Of a stretch of DNA of 64,000 nucleotides, positions 35,982 through 44,133 are shown piece after piece. This DNA comes from Verrucomicrobiota bacterium (GTDB lineage Bacteria; Verrucomicrobiota; Verrucomicrobiia; Chthoniobacterales; UBA10450). The stretch covers positions 1 through 64,000 of the forward strand of contig QHOS01000024.1 in the NCBI GenBank assembly GCA_003219415.1. Reading direction: 5' to 3'. Numbering within the stretch: the stretch's first letter is position 1; each line of letters begins with the position of its first letter. A program made the translations under genes and the position numbers. Under the pieces are notes generated by a model. That model did no database searches. It worked only from the letters and a program-made list of their open reading frames with translations, and was not told where the DNA came from.

Positions 35982-36701
35982 ATGGCTAAGCGAGCGCTAC
36001 GAATCGCTGCGACCGCGGACCTTCATTACGGTAAACACTCGCGTGGCACGCTGCATGAGGCATTCGCCGAGATTTCAAGCAGCGCTGATATCCTGTTGCT
36101 TTGCGGCGACCTCACCGATTATGGACTTCCTGAGGAAGCTGAGGCACTCATTGCTGATATTCGATCTGCCGTGAAAATCCCGATGCTTGCAGTGCTTGGT
36201 AATCACGATTTCGAATCAGGAAAACCGGAATTGGTTGGCAAGGTGCTCGATGACGCGGGAATCAATGTGCTCGATGGCGAAGCCATTGAAATCGCAGGAG
36301 TCGGCTTTGCCGGCGTCGCTGGTTTCGGGGGCGGTTTCGGCCGGCGGATGTTAAACGCATGGGGCGAACCGCTCATCAAACAGTTCGTGCAAGAATCAAT
36401 TAGTCACGCCGTACGGCTGGAACAGGCGCTCGCTAAGTTGCAAACAGAACAGCGAATCGTAGTGCTACATTACTCTCCTATTCGGGCCACGCTGGAAGGA
36501 GAAGATCCTGAGATTTTTGCTTTTCTCGGTTCCAGCAGGTTGGAAGAGCCGATCAACCGGTTCCGGGTCAACGCAGTATTTCACGGGCACGCCCACAACG
36601 GAATTCTCGAAGGAAAAACTTCGACGGGCATTCCCGTTTATAACGTCTCTGCGCCGGCACTTCGTAAAACCGGCAAACCTTACCGCATTGTCGAGGTGTA
36701 G
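35982..36701 (+). CDS. Calcineurin-like metallophosphoesterase
   Basis: A 239-residue protein with the five metal-binding motifs of the family in order: TADLHYG, CGDLTDYG, GNHDFESG, VLHYSPI and GHAHNG. It hydrolyses a phosphomonoester or diester in the cytoplasm; no signal peptide. The substrate is unknown. Length is compact, without extra domains. It is convergent with the 2H phosphodiesterase gene, with a palindrome between them. Confidence 0.9.
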   Translation: MAKRALRIAATADLHYGKHSRGTLHEAFAEISSSADILLLCGDLTDYGLPEEAEALIADIRSAVKIPMLAVLGNHDFESGKPELVGKVLDDAGINVLDGEAIEIAGVGFAGVAGFGGGFGRRMLNAWGEPLIKQFVQESISHAVRLEQALAKLQTEQRIVVLHYSPIRATLEGEDPEIFAFLGSSRLEEPINRFRVNAVFHGHAHNGILEGKTSTGIPVYNVSAPALRKTGKPYRIVEV

Positions 36702-36720
36702 GGCGTCTGTGTCAGACGCC
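36702..36720. terminator. Palindrome at convergent gene ends
   Basis: GGCGTCTG-TGT-CAGACGCC is a perfect 8-bp stem that begins at the last base of the phosphoesterase gene and contains the stop codon of the 2H gene (36712-36714). It resembles the hairpin at 46460-46478 (GGCGTTTG-ACA-CAGACGCC) and so belongs to a repeat family. Likely bidirectional terminator. Confidence 0.5.
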
Positions 36721-37251
36721 AATCGATCCGAGCGGTTTCTCACTCATAACGCGCCATGCTTCTACATCGGCGCGGTTTCGTGTCGGGGAAACGCATCGGA
36801 CAGCTTTCAATGAATCAAACGTCACTTCCGGAAACGGCACTTCAATTGAGCGGGCCAAATGGCGCCGTGTTTGCACCGACATCCTCTTATAAATCAAGCT
36901 TAAGTGCGGCTTGAGATCGTAACCGGACGGATTTTGTGCGGCGCCACGAATGGCTTGATTAAGCTGCCGCAATTTCGAGTTCAGCCCGAATTCGACAAAG
37001 AGTGTTTTGATAAATTCATCGGAATGGCTGACCTCGAGCGCTTGGAGCGCGATGGGCTCGCAATCTCGAGCGGCCTTTGAAAGTGTTGCATTAACTGCAT
37101 CTGTGCTATCCGCTCCGACGTAAATCGTCACGTGCGGCCCGAAAACAGGCGCATCATATCGGCGCGCGAGATCGTTAATCAAATCCTGAAAGAAGCGGCG
37201 CGCCGGCTCAGCCGGTATGAGCCAGTGAGCAATAACAGTTCGTCTAGACAC
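36712..37251 (-). CDS. 2H phosphoesterase / cyclic phosphodiesterase-like
   Basis: About 179 residues with two HxTx-type motifs: GPHVTIYVG near residue 40 and KPHLSLIYK near 116. These are the hallmark of LigT/CPDase enzymes that open 2',3'-cyclic phosphates. The N-terminus (IAHWLIPAEPARRFFQDLI) matches the CPDase entrance strand. I use GTG 37251 because the ORF start at 37353 would overlap the VOC gene's C-terminus in another frame. The substrate is unknown. Confidence 0.7.
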   Translation of the reverse strand: MSRRTVIAHWLIPAEPARRFFQDLINDLARRYDAPVFGPHVTIYVGADSTDAVNATLSKAARDCEPIALQALEVSHSDEFIKTLFVEFGLNSKLRQLNQAIRGAAQNPSGYDLKPHLSLIYKRMSVQTRRHLARSIEVPFPEVTFDSLKAVRCVSPTRNRADVEAWRVMSEKPLGSIGV

Positions 37252-37276
37252 GGGCAGGGCGCAGAACAATCTGCGG

Positions 37277-37732
37277 TTAACTCCACTTCTGCAATTCAAC
37301 AATATTTCCTTCAGGATCTCGCGCATACACGACTCGAAGAACCCCGACGTCATCTACTTCTGTGGTAACCGTGTTTCCGACTGTGCTGCCGCCAGCCGCA
37401 ATCACTGCCCGCAACGCCTCGTCTACATCGTCCACGGCAAACGCGATGTGACCGAACCCGCACTGGTTCGCGGACGGCAGTTCGGGCTCGACCAATTGGT
37501 TATAGCTGAAAATCTCAAGCGTTGGACCATCATCGCCGTAACCGGGCAATTGCAGATGAACGCCGCTAAGATGCGCGTTCCGAAGCGAAGTCAATTGATC
37601 CAGCCAGGCGCCAGACATATCGCGCTCCGGACGCTTGGGCTCACATCCGAAGACTTCGGAATAGAATCGAACCAGTCTTTTCCAATCTCTGGCAATCAGA
37701 TTTGTGTGAACGTATTCGGCGCGGATTGGCAT
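37277..37732 (-). CDS. VOC family (glyoxalase-fold) protein
   Basis: A 151-residue glyoxalase/dioxygenase-fold protein: EYVHTNLIARDWKRLVRFYSEVFG, then GPTLEIFSYN, GHIAFAVDDVDEAL and YARDPEGNIVELQ, with His and Glu positions of the metal site. The function (glyoxalase, dioxygenase or antibiotic binding) cannot be read from sequence. It precedes the 2H gene by 25 bp on the same strand, so they are probably cotranscribed. Confidence 0.85.
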   Translation of the reverse strand: MPIRAEYVHTNLIARDWKRLVRFYSEVFGCEPKRPERDMSGAWLDQLTSLRNAHLSGVHLQLPGYGDDGPTLEIFSYNQLVEPELPSANQCGFGHIAFAVDDVDEALRAVIAAGGSTVGNTVTTEVDDVGVLRVVYARDPEGNIVELQKWS

Positions 37733-37783
37733 TATCGCCTCCTTTGCTAAAGTCTTTCAGATACTAGCGCGTGATCTTCCTTT

Positions 37784-38146
37784 ATGCCGACCAATGTTCT
37801 TGGAACTGAACTGAAATGTTGTTGTCGGGATCCGATGACTGGATTTTACCGGGACGGATTTTGTCGAACGGGCCCTGAAGACCTTGGTCTTCATACGGTC
37901 TGCGTGAAAGTCACGCAGGAATTTCTCGATTTCTCGATGCTCGATGGAAACGACCTTATCACGCCGCATCTGGAATGGGGCTTCCCCGGACTGAAGCCGG
38001 GTGACAAATGGTGCGTGTGCGTGACGCGCTGGAAAAGCGCTCTGGATCACAATCGCGCGGCTCCGATTGACCTTGAAGCCACGCATGCCTCCGCTCTCGA
38101 GTTCGTCACGCTGGAAGAACTAAAGGCGCACGCGCTCTCACAGTAG
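37784..38146 (+). CDS. DUF2237 family protein
   Basis: A 120-residue protein matching the DUF2237 pattern: NVLGTELKCCCRDPMTGFYRDGFC, GPEDLGLHTVCVKVTQEFL, GNDLITPHLEWGFPGLKPGDKWCVC and RWKSALD. Function is uncharacterised. The conserved Cys pair and invariant Asp/His suggest metal binding or an enzyme. Full length, no signal peptide. It stands alone between a divergent VOC gene and the permease. Confidence 0.9.
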   Translation: MPTNVLGTELKCCCRDPMTGFYRDGFCRTGPEDLGLHTVCVKVTQEFLDFSMLDGNDLITPHLEWGFPGLKPGDKWCVCVTRWKSALDHNRAAPIDLEATHASALEFVTLEELKAHALSQ

Positions 38147-38193
38147 CGTGCGCGGTTGAATTAGAGTCCGTTTGCCGCCACGCTAACGCCGAA

Positions 38194-39486
38194 TTGAAAC
38201 TGCCGTTTAGTCTTTTTCTGGCGCTGCGCTACCTGAAACCAAAGCGCACGTTTCTCTCGATTATCACACTGATCTCAATTCTCGGCGTGATGCTGGGCGT
38301 AACAGTGCTGATCCTGGTGATTTCTGTCATGACCGGGTTCGATCGTGAGCTGCGTCAGAAAGTGATCGATTTCGATGCACACATTCTCGTGAGCACGGAG
38401 GACGTGTTGCGCGACTGGCGAACACTCAAAACAAAAATCGACAACACGCCCGGCGTGGTTGCGACGGCTCCCTACATCCAGGGACCGGTGATCGTCGAAT
38501 TTCAAAACAAGCGAGTCGCCCCAATGATTCGCGGTGTCGATCCCGCAGAAGAAGAGAAGGTCATCCCTCTGAGAAAATTCATCAAATACGGCAATCTCAA
38601 TCTGGAAGGCGAATCGACCGTACTTGGGATTGAGCTTGCGCGAAAACTGCAGGTAAACGTTGGGGACAAAATCACAGTCTATTCGCCGGGCAATCTTGGA
38701 CAGATTCTCGATGGCATTAAAAAATTGGAAAATGCCCAGGGGGAGGAAGAAAAAAAAGCGATCGATCAATTGCGCGACGTAATCCTGCCGAAAGAACTGA
38801 CCGTTACCGGTATTTTTGAGACAGGTCATTACCTGCACGATTCGGAGTTTCTGCTAGTGCCGATCTATGTCGGACAGGAGTTATACGGACTGGGAGACGG
38901 ATTGCACGGCATTACCGTCAGGACTGAGAACCCCTACGGCGCTGAGCGCGTGAAACAAGCAATCGAACGATTTCTTGAGCCACCGCAATACGCGCAAACC
39001 TGGATCGACATGAACAGCCAGTTTTTCGAAGCAGTGCGGCTCGAGCGCACTGTGATGTTTTTCCTGTTGTTCTTCATCGTGGTCGTTGCGGCCTTCGGAA
39101 TCATGAGCACGCTCATTACGGTAACGGTTCAAAAGCGGCGGGAGATCGGAATCGTGAAAGCGCTCGGGGCAAACATTGCCCAAATCATCTGGGTCTTTCT
39201 TGGCCAGGGAACAATCGTTGGGCTCTTTGGAACTCTGACGGGGCTAGGACTTGGAATGACGTTGATCCGTTACCGCAACGAGTTCAGTCACTGGCTCGCA
39301 TCGACATTGCACATCGAGATTTTCCCGCGCGAAGTCTATCAATTTTCATCGATTCCCGCGGAAGTGATTCCGCGAGATGTCGCTATCATTTGTATCAGCG
39401 CATTTTTTATTTGCTCGATTGCCGCGCTCATTCCGGCGTACTTCGCCGCGCGCCTCGATCCGGTTAAAGCGCTGCGTTATGAATGA
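38194..39486 (+). CDS. FtsX-like ABC permease (LolC/LolE type)
   Basis: A 430-residue permease with four membrane helices: one near the N-terminus (RTFLSIITLISILGVMLGVTVLILVI), a large periplasmic domain (residues 55-285) and three at the C-terminal end (FFLLFFIVVVAAFGIMSTLITV, GTIVGLFGTLTGLGLGM, DVAIICISAFFICSIAALIPAYF). The start is TTG 38194. LolC/E extract lipoproteins from the inner membrane for delivery to the outer membrane. No ATPase (LolD) gene is within the window nearby. It overlaps the convergent carrier-like gene by 10 bp. Confidence 0.85.
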   Translation: MKLPFSLFLALRYLKPKRTFLSIITLISILGVMLGVTVLILVISVMTGFDRELRQKVIDFDAHILVSTEDVLRDWRTLKTKIDNTPGVVATAPYIQGPVIVEFQNKRVAPMIRGVDPAEEEKVIPLRKFIKYGNLNLEGESTVLGIELARKLQVNVGDKITVYSPGNLGQILDGIKKLENAQGEEEKKAIDQLRDVILPKELTVTGIFETGHYLHDSEFLLVPIYVGQELYGLGDGLHGITVRTENPYGAERVKQAIERFLEPPQYAQTWIDMNSQFFEAVRLERTVMFFLLFFIVVVAAFGIMSTLITVTVQKRREIGIVKALGANIAQIIWVFLGQGTIVGLFGTLTGLGLGMTLIRYRNEFSHWLASTLHIEIFPREVYQFSSIPAEVIPRDVAIICISAFFICSIAALIPAYFAARLDPVKALRYE

Positions 39487-39977
39487 TTTTGCGTCCTGCT
39501 CCTGCTCGTGTTCTTGCTCATAATCGAGTTTAGAAAGATATCCAATACTTGAGCAGCATAACCATATCCCTCCGGCCATTCGCTTTGACGCGGGCCAGCC
39601 ACATTAAGGATCTCGATGTTGTTCTCGCAGACAAAATCGGCGATCAACTGCGCGGCCTTTTCAGTGGAAATGTTGGAGGCATCGATCAGTTCGTGCGGCC
39701 GTCGTTGCTCAACGCAGAAATGAAGCGTTTGTTCAGTTCCGCCACTCAGTTTTCCAGGGTAAATGATAATAGTCCCATCGGAATCTTTGACATTCTGCAA
39801 AGTTCGCTTAGTCGATCCACCGTTTTCCAACTCCTTAACTGGATAGCGATCCGGAATCCTACCGGATTCATCGAGACGTCCAGTTGGACACCAACCGCCG
39901 GATTCGATTCCATGTCTTGGCGCGGCATCGAGAGCTGCGCGATCCACACCCGTTTGTCCGCCCGAAATGATTTTCAC
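39477..39977 (-). CDS. Putative molybdenum carrier / YpsA-like Rossmann protein
   Basis: A 166-residue protein starting MKIISGGQTGVDRAALDAA, the start pattern of the putative molybdenum carrier family, whose SLOG/LOG relatives bind nucleotides. Also seen are GWCPTGRLDESG and DGTIIIYPGKLSGGTEQT. Function is unproven; the name comes from a homologue that binds molybdenum cofactor. The last 15 residues (KNTSRSRTQNHS) look like added sequence. The C-terminal coding end overlaps the permease gene on the other strand. Confidence 0.8.
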   Translation of the reverse strand: MKIISGGQTGVDRAALDAAPRHGIESGGWCPTGRLDESGRIPDRYPVKELENGGSTKRTLQNVKDSDGTIIIYPGKLSGGTEQTLHFCVEQRRPHELIDASNISTEKAAQLIADFVCENNIEILNVAGPRQSEWPEGYGYAAQVLDIFLNSIMSKNTSRSRTQNHS

Positions 39978-39991
39978 TGCCTTCGGTGCAT

Positions 39992-40378
39992 TTAGTCGCC
40001 GGTAGGAACAATGTCCGCACGTTCCACCATCAAGATCACCGTTCGTCCAGGCGCGCGTGTGCGATGGCGCACACCTTTAGGCACAACGAAGCCCTGCCTC
40101 GGCGCAAGGTCGATAACGCGATCTTCAAGGTCGATCAGGAAATGTCCATCGAGCACGAAAAAGAATTCATCGATATCTTTATGTTCGTGCCAATGATATT
40201 CGCCTTCGATCACAGCCAGCCTGACGACCGAGTCGTTCACCTTGCAGAGCGTCTGGTTATACCACTTGTCGGTGCAGGCATCGGCGAATTTCTGCACATC
40301 GATAAGCTCAAGCGGTCCGTGCAAAATGTTGAGGTAAGTCTTGTACGGAAAATCTTGCGCTGCTTTGTTTGGATCCAT
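39992..40378 (-). CDS. Cupin domain protein
   Basis: A 128-residue single-cupin protein. Metal-binding motif 1 is GEYHWHEHKDIDEFFFVLDG (two His, Glu), and motif 2 is PRQGFVVPKGVRHRTRAP. Function is unknown; such proteins bind a metal and often a small acid. It ends 14 bp upstream of the carrier-like gene start and is on the same strand. It is a different subfamily from the two cupins 300 bp away. Confidence 0.85.
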   Translation of the reverse strand: MDPNKAAQDFPYKTYLNILHGPLELIDVQKFADACTDKWYNQTLCKVNDSVVRLAVIEGEYHWHEHKDIDEFFFVLDGHFLIDLEDRVIDLAPRQGFVVPKGVRHRTRAPGRTVILMVERADIVPTGD

Positions 40379-40645
40379 GATTGGAATTTGGATACAAAGC
40401 AGGCCCCGAGCAAAAGATTCTCCTTCAGACGAGTGTGGAATACTCGTCTTCTGTCATTCCGAGCGAAGTCGAGGAATGGAACGACCCGGATGAGCGACAT
40501 AGACGGTGGCGCCGCGAGGGTAGCGGCGAGAGAGTCGGGAGACGAACGAATCATCTCTGGATTTTTCTTTGCATGCCAGTGAATGGAGAGATGTCTCGAC
40601 GGAGCCTGTCCTGAGCAAAGTCGAAGGGCTCGACATGACAATTGA
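40379..40645. repeat. Intergenic region with short inverted repeats
   Basis: This 267-bp gap separates two cupin genes. It contains AGACGAGT-gtggaat-ACTCGTCT (40427-40449), CATTCC-gagcgaagtcga-GGAATG (40455-40478), and GTCTCGACGGAGCCTGTCCTGAGCAAAGTCGAAGGGCTCGAC-type sequence near 40590-40635 that looks like a genome-wide repeat. The minus-strand ORF 40237-40659 runs over it with Ser/Arg-rich content and is not supported. Confidence 0.55.
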
Positions 40646-41161
40646 TTACTCTTCGCCATCGAAATAATCAGTTTCTTGGCCCTTTACGACGACGCGATCC
40701 GCTGCCGATGACTTGTTCACTTTCCACTTGCCACTATCCGGGTAGTAGTTCGATTCGCCAATTGGGTTATCTGCGATTACGTAATAGACGAGGTCTTCCT
40801 GCCCGGAGTTACTCAATTGATGCGGTTCGTCCGGGCCAAAAACGAACGCATCTCCAGGCACGACCTCCGTCGTTCCATCCTTGTGACGAACGCTCCCTTT
40901 TCCAGAGACCACTAAGTAGAGCTCCCATTGCGCCGAATGCGCGTGATAAGGAAAAGCTCGTTTCCCGGAAGGCACTCGATTCCATTCCAAATCAAATGGA
41001 TGACGCTTGGACAAATCAAGCGAAGTCGGTTCGCGTCCGAGCGCTTCGGAAATTCCTTTGAACGACACGGCATATTTTCCGCCTCGCGATTGCCACGGGT
41101 CTTCCTTGATTTCGTTTAGATTTACTTTGCGCATAACTGCCTGAACCGGCATCGGGTTCAT
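40646..41161 (-). CDS. Cupin domain protein (tandem paralogue 2)
   Basis: A 171-residue cupin with FPYHAHSAQWELYLVVSGKGSVRHKDG (motif 1: His-x-His, Glu) and GDAFVFGPDEPHQLSN (motif 2). It is closely similar to its upstream neighbour: both share LGREPxSLDLSKRHPFDL and end KGxxTDYFDGEE. Start is either ATG 41161, which overlaps the neighbour's stop by ATGA, or 41134 (MRKVNLNEI), which aligns with the paralogue's start. The substrate is unknown. Confidence 0.85.
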   Translation of the reverse strand: MNPMPVQAVMRKVNLNEIKEDPWQSRGGKYAVSFKGISEALGREPTSLDLSKRHPFDLEWNRVPSGKRAFPYHAHSAQWELYLVVSGKGSVRHKDGTTEVVPGDAFVFGPDEPHQLSNSGQEDLVYYVIADNPIGESNYYPDSGKWKVNKSSAADRVVVKGQETDYFDGEE

Positions 41162-41658
41162 TCTTCACCATCGAAATAGTCAGTCTTCGTCCCTTTCACG
41201 ACGACTTCGTCCCGTCCATCTGTTGTCACCGCCCATTTTCCGCTGTCAGGATAATAACAAGAATCACCCGTGGTGCCGCCGCTACGCGGGTTATCGGCGA
41301 TCACGTAATAAACAAAGTCCTCATCGCTCGCATTCCAAAGCTGGTGCGCTTCACCTGGCTGAAACAAAAATGCGTCGCCCGGTCCCACTTCAATTGTCCC
41401 ATCCTTGTCGCGGACGCTGCCGCGGCCGGAAACGACGAGATAAAGCTCCGACTCTGCAGCATGCGCGTGATAGGGACAAAGGAATTTGCCTTTTGGAATT
41501 CGGACCAGCGTGAGGTCAAACGGATGCCGCTTTGACAGATCGAGCGACTCCGGCTCGCGCCCGAGCGCGATGGAAATATGTTTCATGAATCGCCCGAACT
41601 TTCCTTTCGGCGATTTTCGTTCCTGCTCCGGAATATCTTTGAGATTTGCTTTGCGCAC
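41158..41658 (-). CDS. Cupin domain protein (tandem paralogue 1)
   Basis: A 166-residue cupin with CPYHAHAAESELYLVVSGRGSVRDKDG and GDAFLFQPGEAHQLWN. It has the same layout as the following gene, from MRKANLKDIPEQ to KTDYFDGEE, so the pair arose by tandem duplication. The His-x-His/Glu/His metal site is intact. Function is unknown; a small-molecule binding or isomerase role is possible. Its stop is coupled to the next gene. Confidence 0.85.
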   Translation of the reverse strand: MRKANLKDIPEQERKSPKGKFGRFMKHISIALGREPESLDLSKRHPFDLTLVRIPKGKFLCPYHAHAAESELYLVVSGRGSVRDKDGTIEVGPGDAFLFQPGEAHQLWNASDEDFVYYVIADNPRSGGTTGDSCYYPDSGKWAVTTDGRDEVVVKGTKTDYFDGEE

Positions 41659-41673
41659 GTGAGAATTTTCAAT

Positions 41674-41934
41674 CTATCCAGACGAGAGTCGCCTTCTAGC
41701 CGCAATCGAAAAAACTGCTATCCCAGCCCAAATCACGTTCACAAAAGACGAAGGATATGCGCGATAAAAGATCGTGTTAGCAACCAAGAAAAGGCTGCCG
41801 ATGATGTTGAGGAGTTGGTACGCAGTTGAGTCTGCCTCCAATTTTTTAGAGGAAACCATCGCGTAAGCCACCAGGAGAAAGGCTGCTCCCGTCCATCCAG
41901 TCGCATCGAACCATATGTGATTGTTCATGCTCAA
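41674..41934 (-). CDS. CBU_0592-like small membrane protein
   Basis: An 86-residue protein with three membrane helices: GWTGAAFLLVAYAMVSS, AYQLLNIIGSLFLVANTIFY and FVNVIWAGIAVFSIAARR. This order with WTGAAFLL and LLNIIGS resembles the CBU_0592 family of unknown function. The start is ATG 41934 or 41928 (MNNHIWFD). It lies 15 bp before the cupin pair and on the same strand. Confidence 0.7.
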   Translation of the reverse strand: MSMNNHIWFDATGWTGAAFLLVAYAMVSSKKLEADSTAYQLLNIIGSLFLVANTIFYRAYPSSFVNVIWAGIAVFSIAARRRLSSG

Positions 41935-41955
41935 AAATTGTTTTCCGTGTGAACC

Positions 41956-42873
41956 CTAAATATTCCACTTCGTCGGCAGTTTTTGTTTCAGTTTCTCGAC
42001 CTGTTCGAAGAGGTCGCCGAGTTTGTCCACGCGAACAAGGACTTGATCTGAACGGAATTTCAACAGCTCGGCTTTTTTCTTTTTCAGGCAATTTTCAACC
42101 TCCTGCCAGGTGACTGGAGTTGAAACGGTCGGTTCTTCTCTGGCACGGAGTGAATAGACACAAATGGTGGTTTTGTGTTCGTCGTTCTGGCTCCAATCGA
42201 CGAACACTTTGCCTTTGCGCACGGCCTTAGACATATTCGAGGTGACCAAGTTCGCATGCTCGTGCTCCAGATATTGAGCGAGAGAGCGCGACAAATTCTT
42301 GGTTTGATCGTAGGTCACCGAAGTATTCAGCGGCACGTAAACTTGCAGTCCCTTGGATCCGCTCGTTTTTGCGAACGATTTAAGTTTCATTTTGGCTAAC
42401 AAATCGCGAAGCCATAGGCCCACATGGCAGCATTGGACGATGTGGGCAGGCGCCCCGGGATCAAGATCGAACACCATCATCGTCGGGCGGTCGAGGTCGT
42501 CTTTGCGTGACAGCGATGTGTGGAGCTCTAGATCTGCGAGGTTTGCAGCCCACACGAGCGTCGGCAAATCGTTGGCGAGGCAATAATTCATCGTACGTTG
42601 GTTACCTTCACTCCACACCTTTGCTGTCTGGACCCATTTCGGGCGATGTGACGGACAGTTCTTTTCGTAGAAAAATTCGCCGTCCACACCGTCGGGGTAC
42701 CGTTTCATGGTGAGCGGACGATCCCTTAGATGCGGCAAAAGGACTGGCGCGATGCGGATGTAGTAATCGATCACCTGCCCCTTCGTGAATCCGGCTTTGG
42801 GATAAAGCACCTTCTCGAGATTCGATACCTGAATCTTGCGATCTTCGACAATTAGCTCGGCTTTTTGAGACAT
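41956..42873 (-). CDS. ligD: LigD-type DNA polymerase/primase, stand-alone
   Basis: A 305-residue protein matching the polymerase domain of bacterial LigD (archaeo-eukaryotic primase fold), used in nonhomologous end joining. Catalytic signature MVFDLDPGAP (D-x-D) near residue 142, SGSKGLQVYVPL, and HANLVTSNMSKAVRKGKVFVDW are present. ATG 42873 (MSQKAELIVEDRK) matches the family's start; ORF start 42900 adds nine residues. In many bacteria this domain is fused to phosphoesterase and ligase; here these are a separate gene at 53440. No Ku gene is in the window. Confidence 0.92.
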   Translation of the reverse strand: MSQKAELIVEDRKIQVSNLEKVLYPKAGFTKGQVIDYYIRIAPVLLPHLRDRPLTMKRYPDGVDGEFFYEKNCPSHRPKWVQTAKVWSEGNQRTMNYCLANDLPTLVWAANLADLELHTSLSRKDDLDRPTMMVFDLDPGAPAHIVQCCHVGLWLRDLLAKMKLKSFAKTSGSKGLQVYVPLNTSVTYDQTKNLSRSLAQYLEHEHANLVTSNMSKAVRKGKVFVDWSQNDEHKTTICVYSLRAREEPTVSTPVTWQEVENCLKKKKAELLKFRSDQVLVRVDKLGDLFEQVEKLKQKLPTKWNI

Positions 42874-42933
42874 TGATTTAGGCAAACGTCCAACGCCCAA
42901 CGCCCAAGGTCCAACGTTGAATTGAGAAAAGCA

Positions 42934-44124
42934 TCAGGCGAAGAACCTCTCGGGAGGCAGCAGAGGCTGTGGTTTGCAAATGCGCGCCACACAATGCTCC
43001 CAGCTTTCGTGTCCGCTAAGAATTTCAATCTCCACCCGCAAAAAATAAATGGGCACTTTTAGTTTACCGTCGGGCAAACGCGGCATGCGCACCGAATCTT
43101 TTTCAGTTGTCACAATCATCTCCAGGTCGCGTCGGATACAACGTTTGATGAAACTGATTAGCTCCGCTTCGGTATAGTAGTGGTGATCGATGTAACGCTT
43201 GGCCAGGTCGACGTGCGCGCCGAGCTTTTCCAGTGCGCCTTCGAAGCTTTCGGGCGCGGCGATGGCGCTGATCGAACCGACAAAAGTGTCACGCAAGCGC
43301 TCCAGTGGCACTTTTTCGCCAGTGAAAACATTCTGCAGGTAGAGCGGCTTGTGCGCGCATTCGATAATCTCCGCGGTGCGATTGTAACGGCGAATCCGTT
43401 TCACAAGTACGTCGTTGGATTCCCCTGTGCTTTTCGTGATAAAGATGTAACTGGCGCGTCGAAGGTTTCGTGGCGCCTCACGCAGCGTGCCACGCGGAAG
43501 AAGAAATTCATTGCCGAACGGCGCCTGCCGATCCACAAGCACGATGTCCAGCCGATGTTTGAGATGGAGATACTGCAAGCCGTCGTCCAGCAGGAGGGTA
43601 TCGACTTTCCATTTGTCGATGGCAAGCAGACCGCTTTTGACGCGATCTTTGTCCACGAGAACGATCACGTTCTTCAAGTTGTGCGCCAGCATGTACGGCT
43701 CATCACCAGCTGTACGCGAATCAAGCAAGAGCGAAGTGCCATCGGAGACAATCCGCGGAGGATCAGGATTTCCGTTGTAGAGGCGACTTAGCAAGCTTCG
43801 TCTGCGCGGCATGCTTTTGTAGCCGCGACTGAGAATCGCCACCCGGCGCCCGCCTGTCTGCAGCGCGCGGGCAATCTTTTCCACAATAGGCGTTTTGCCT
43901 GTACCTCCCACAGTTAGGTTGCCCACGCTAATCACGAGAACGCCAAGCGCGCGCTCGCGAAAAATTCTTTTGCGATAAAAATAAAGCCGCATTTGTACGA
44001 GCCGATCGTAAGCGAACGAGAGCGCGTAGAGGATTCCCCGCAAAATCGAGGCGCGAACGCCATGACGGCGCTCGAGCACAACGTCGATTCCAAACTGTTC
44101 CAGGTTTTCAAGCCGCCGGCCCAT
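42934..44124 (-). CDS. lpxK: Tetraacyldisaccharide 4'-kinase
   Basis: A 396-residue kinase of lipid A synthesis that phosphorylates the 4' position of the disaccharide at the cytoplasmic face of the inner membrane. [21 protein letters not shown] is the P-loop near residue 60, LSRGYKS and the DDGLQ pattern ([21 protein letters not shown]) follow. The first 45 residues hold the membrane-anchoring helix. It shows the organism makes lipopolysaccharide-type lipid A. The stop of thrB (44134) lies nine bases before its start. Confidence 0.92.
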   Translation of the reverse strand: MGRRLENLEQFGIDVVLERRHGVRASILRGILYALSFAYDRLVQMRLYFYRKRIFRERALGVLVISVGNLTVGGTGKTPIVEKIARALQTGGRRVAILSRGYKSMPRRRSLLSRLYNGNPDPPRIVSDGTSLLLDSRTAGDEPYMLAHNLKNVIVLVDKDRVKSGLLAIDKWKVDTLLLDDGLQYLHLKHRLDIVLVDRQAPFGNEFLLPRGTLREAPRNLRRASYIFITKSTGESNDVLVKRIRRYNRTAEIIECAHKPLYLQNVFTGEKVPLERLRDTFVGSISAIAAPESFEGALEKLGAHVDLAKRYIDHHYYTEAELISFIKRCIRRDLEMIVTTEKDSVRMPRLPDGKLKVPIYFLRVEIEILSGHESWEHCVARICKPQPLLPPERFFA

Positions 44125-44133
44125 GGCAAATGG

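Noticed and set aside
40237-40659. 140-residue minus-strand ORF across cupin genes
   Set aside because: It runs through repeats and the cupin gene in another frame, with no motif and a Ser/Arg bias.
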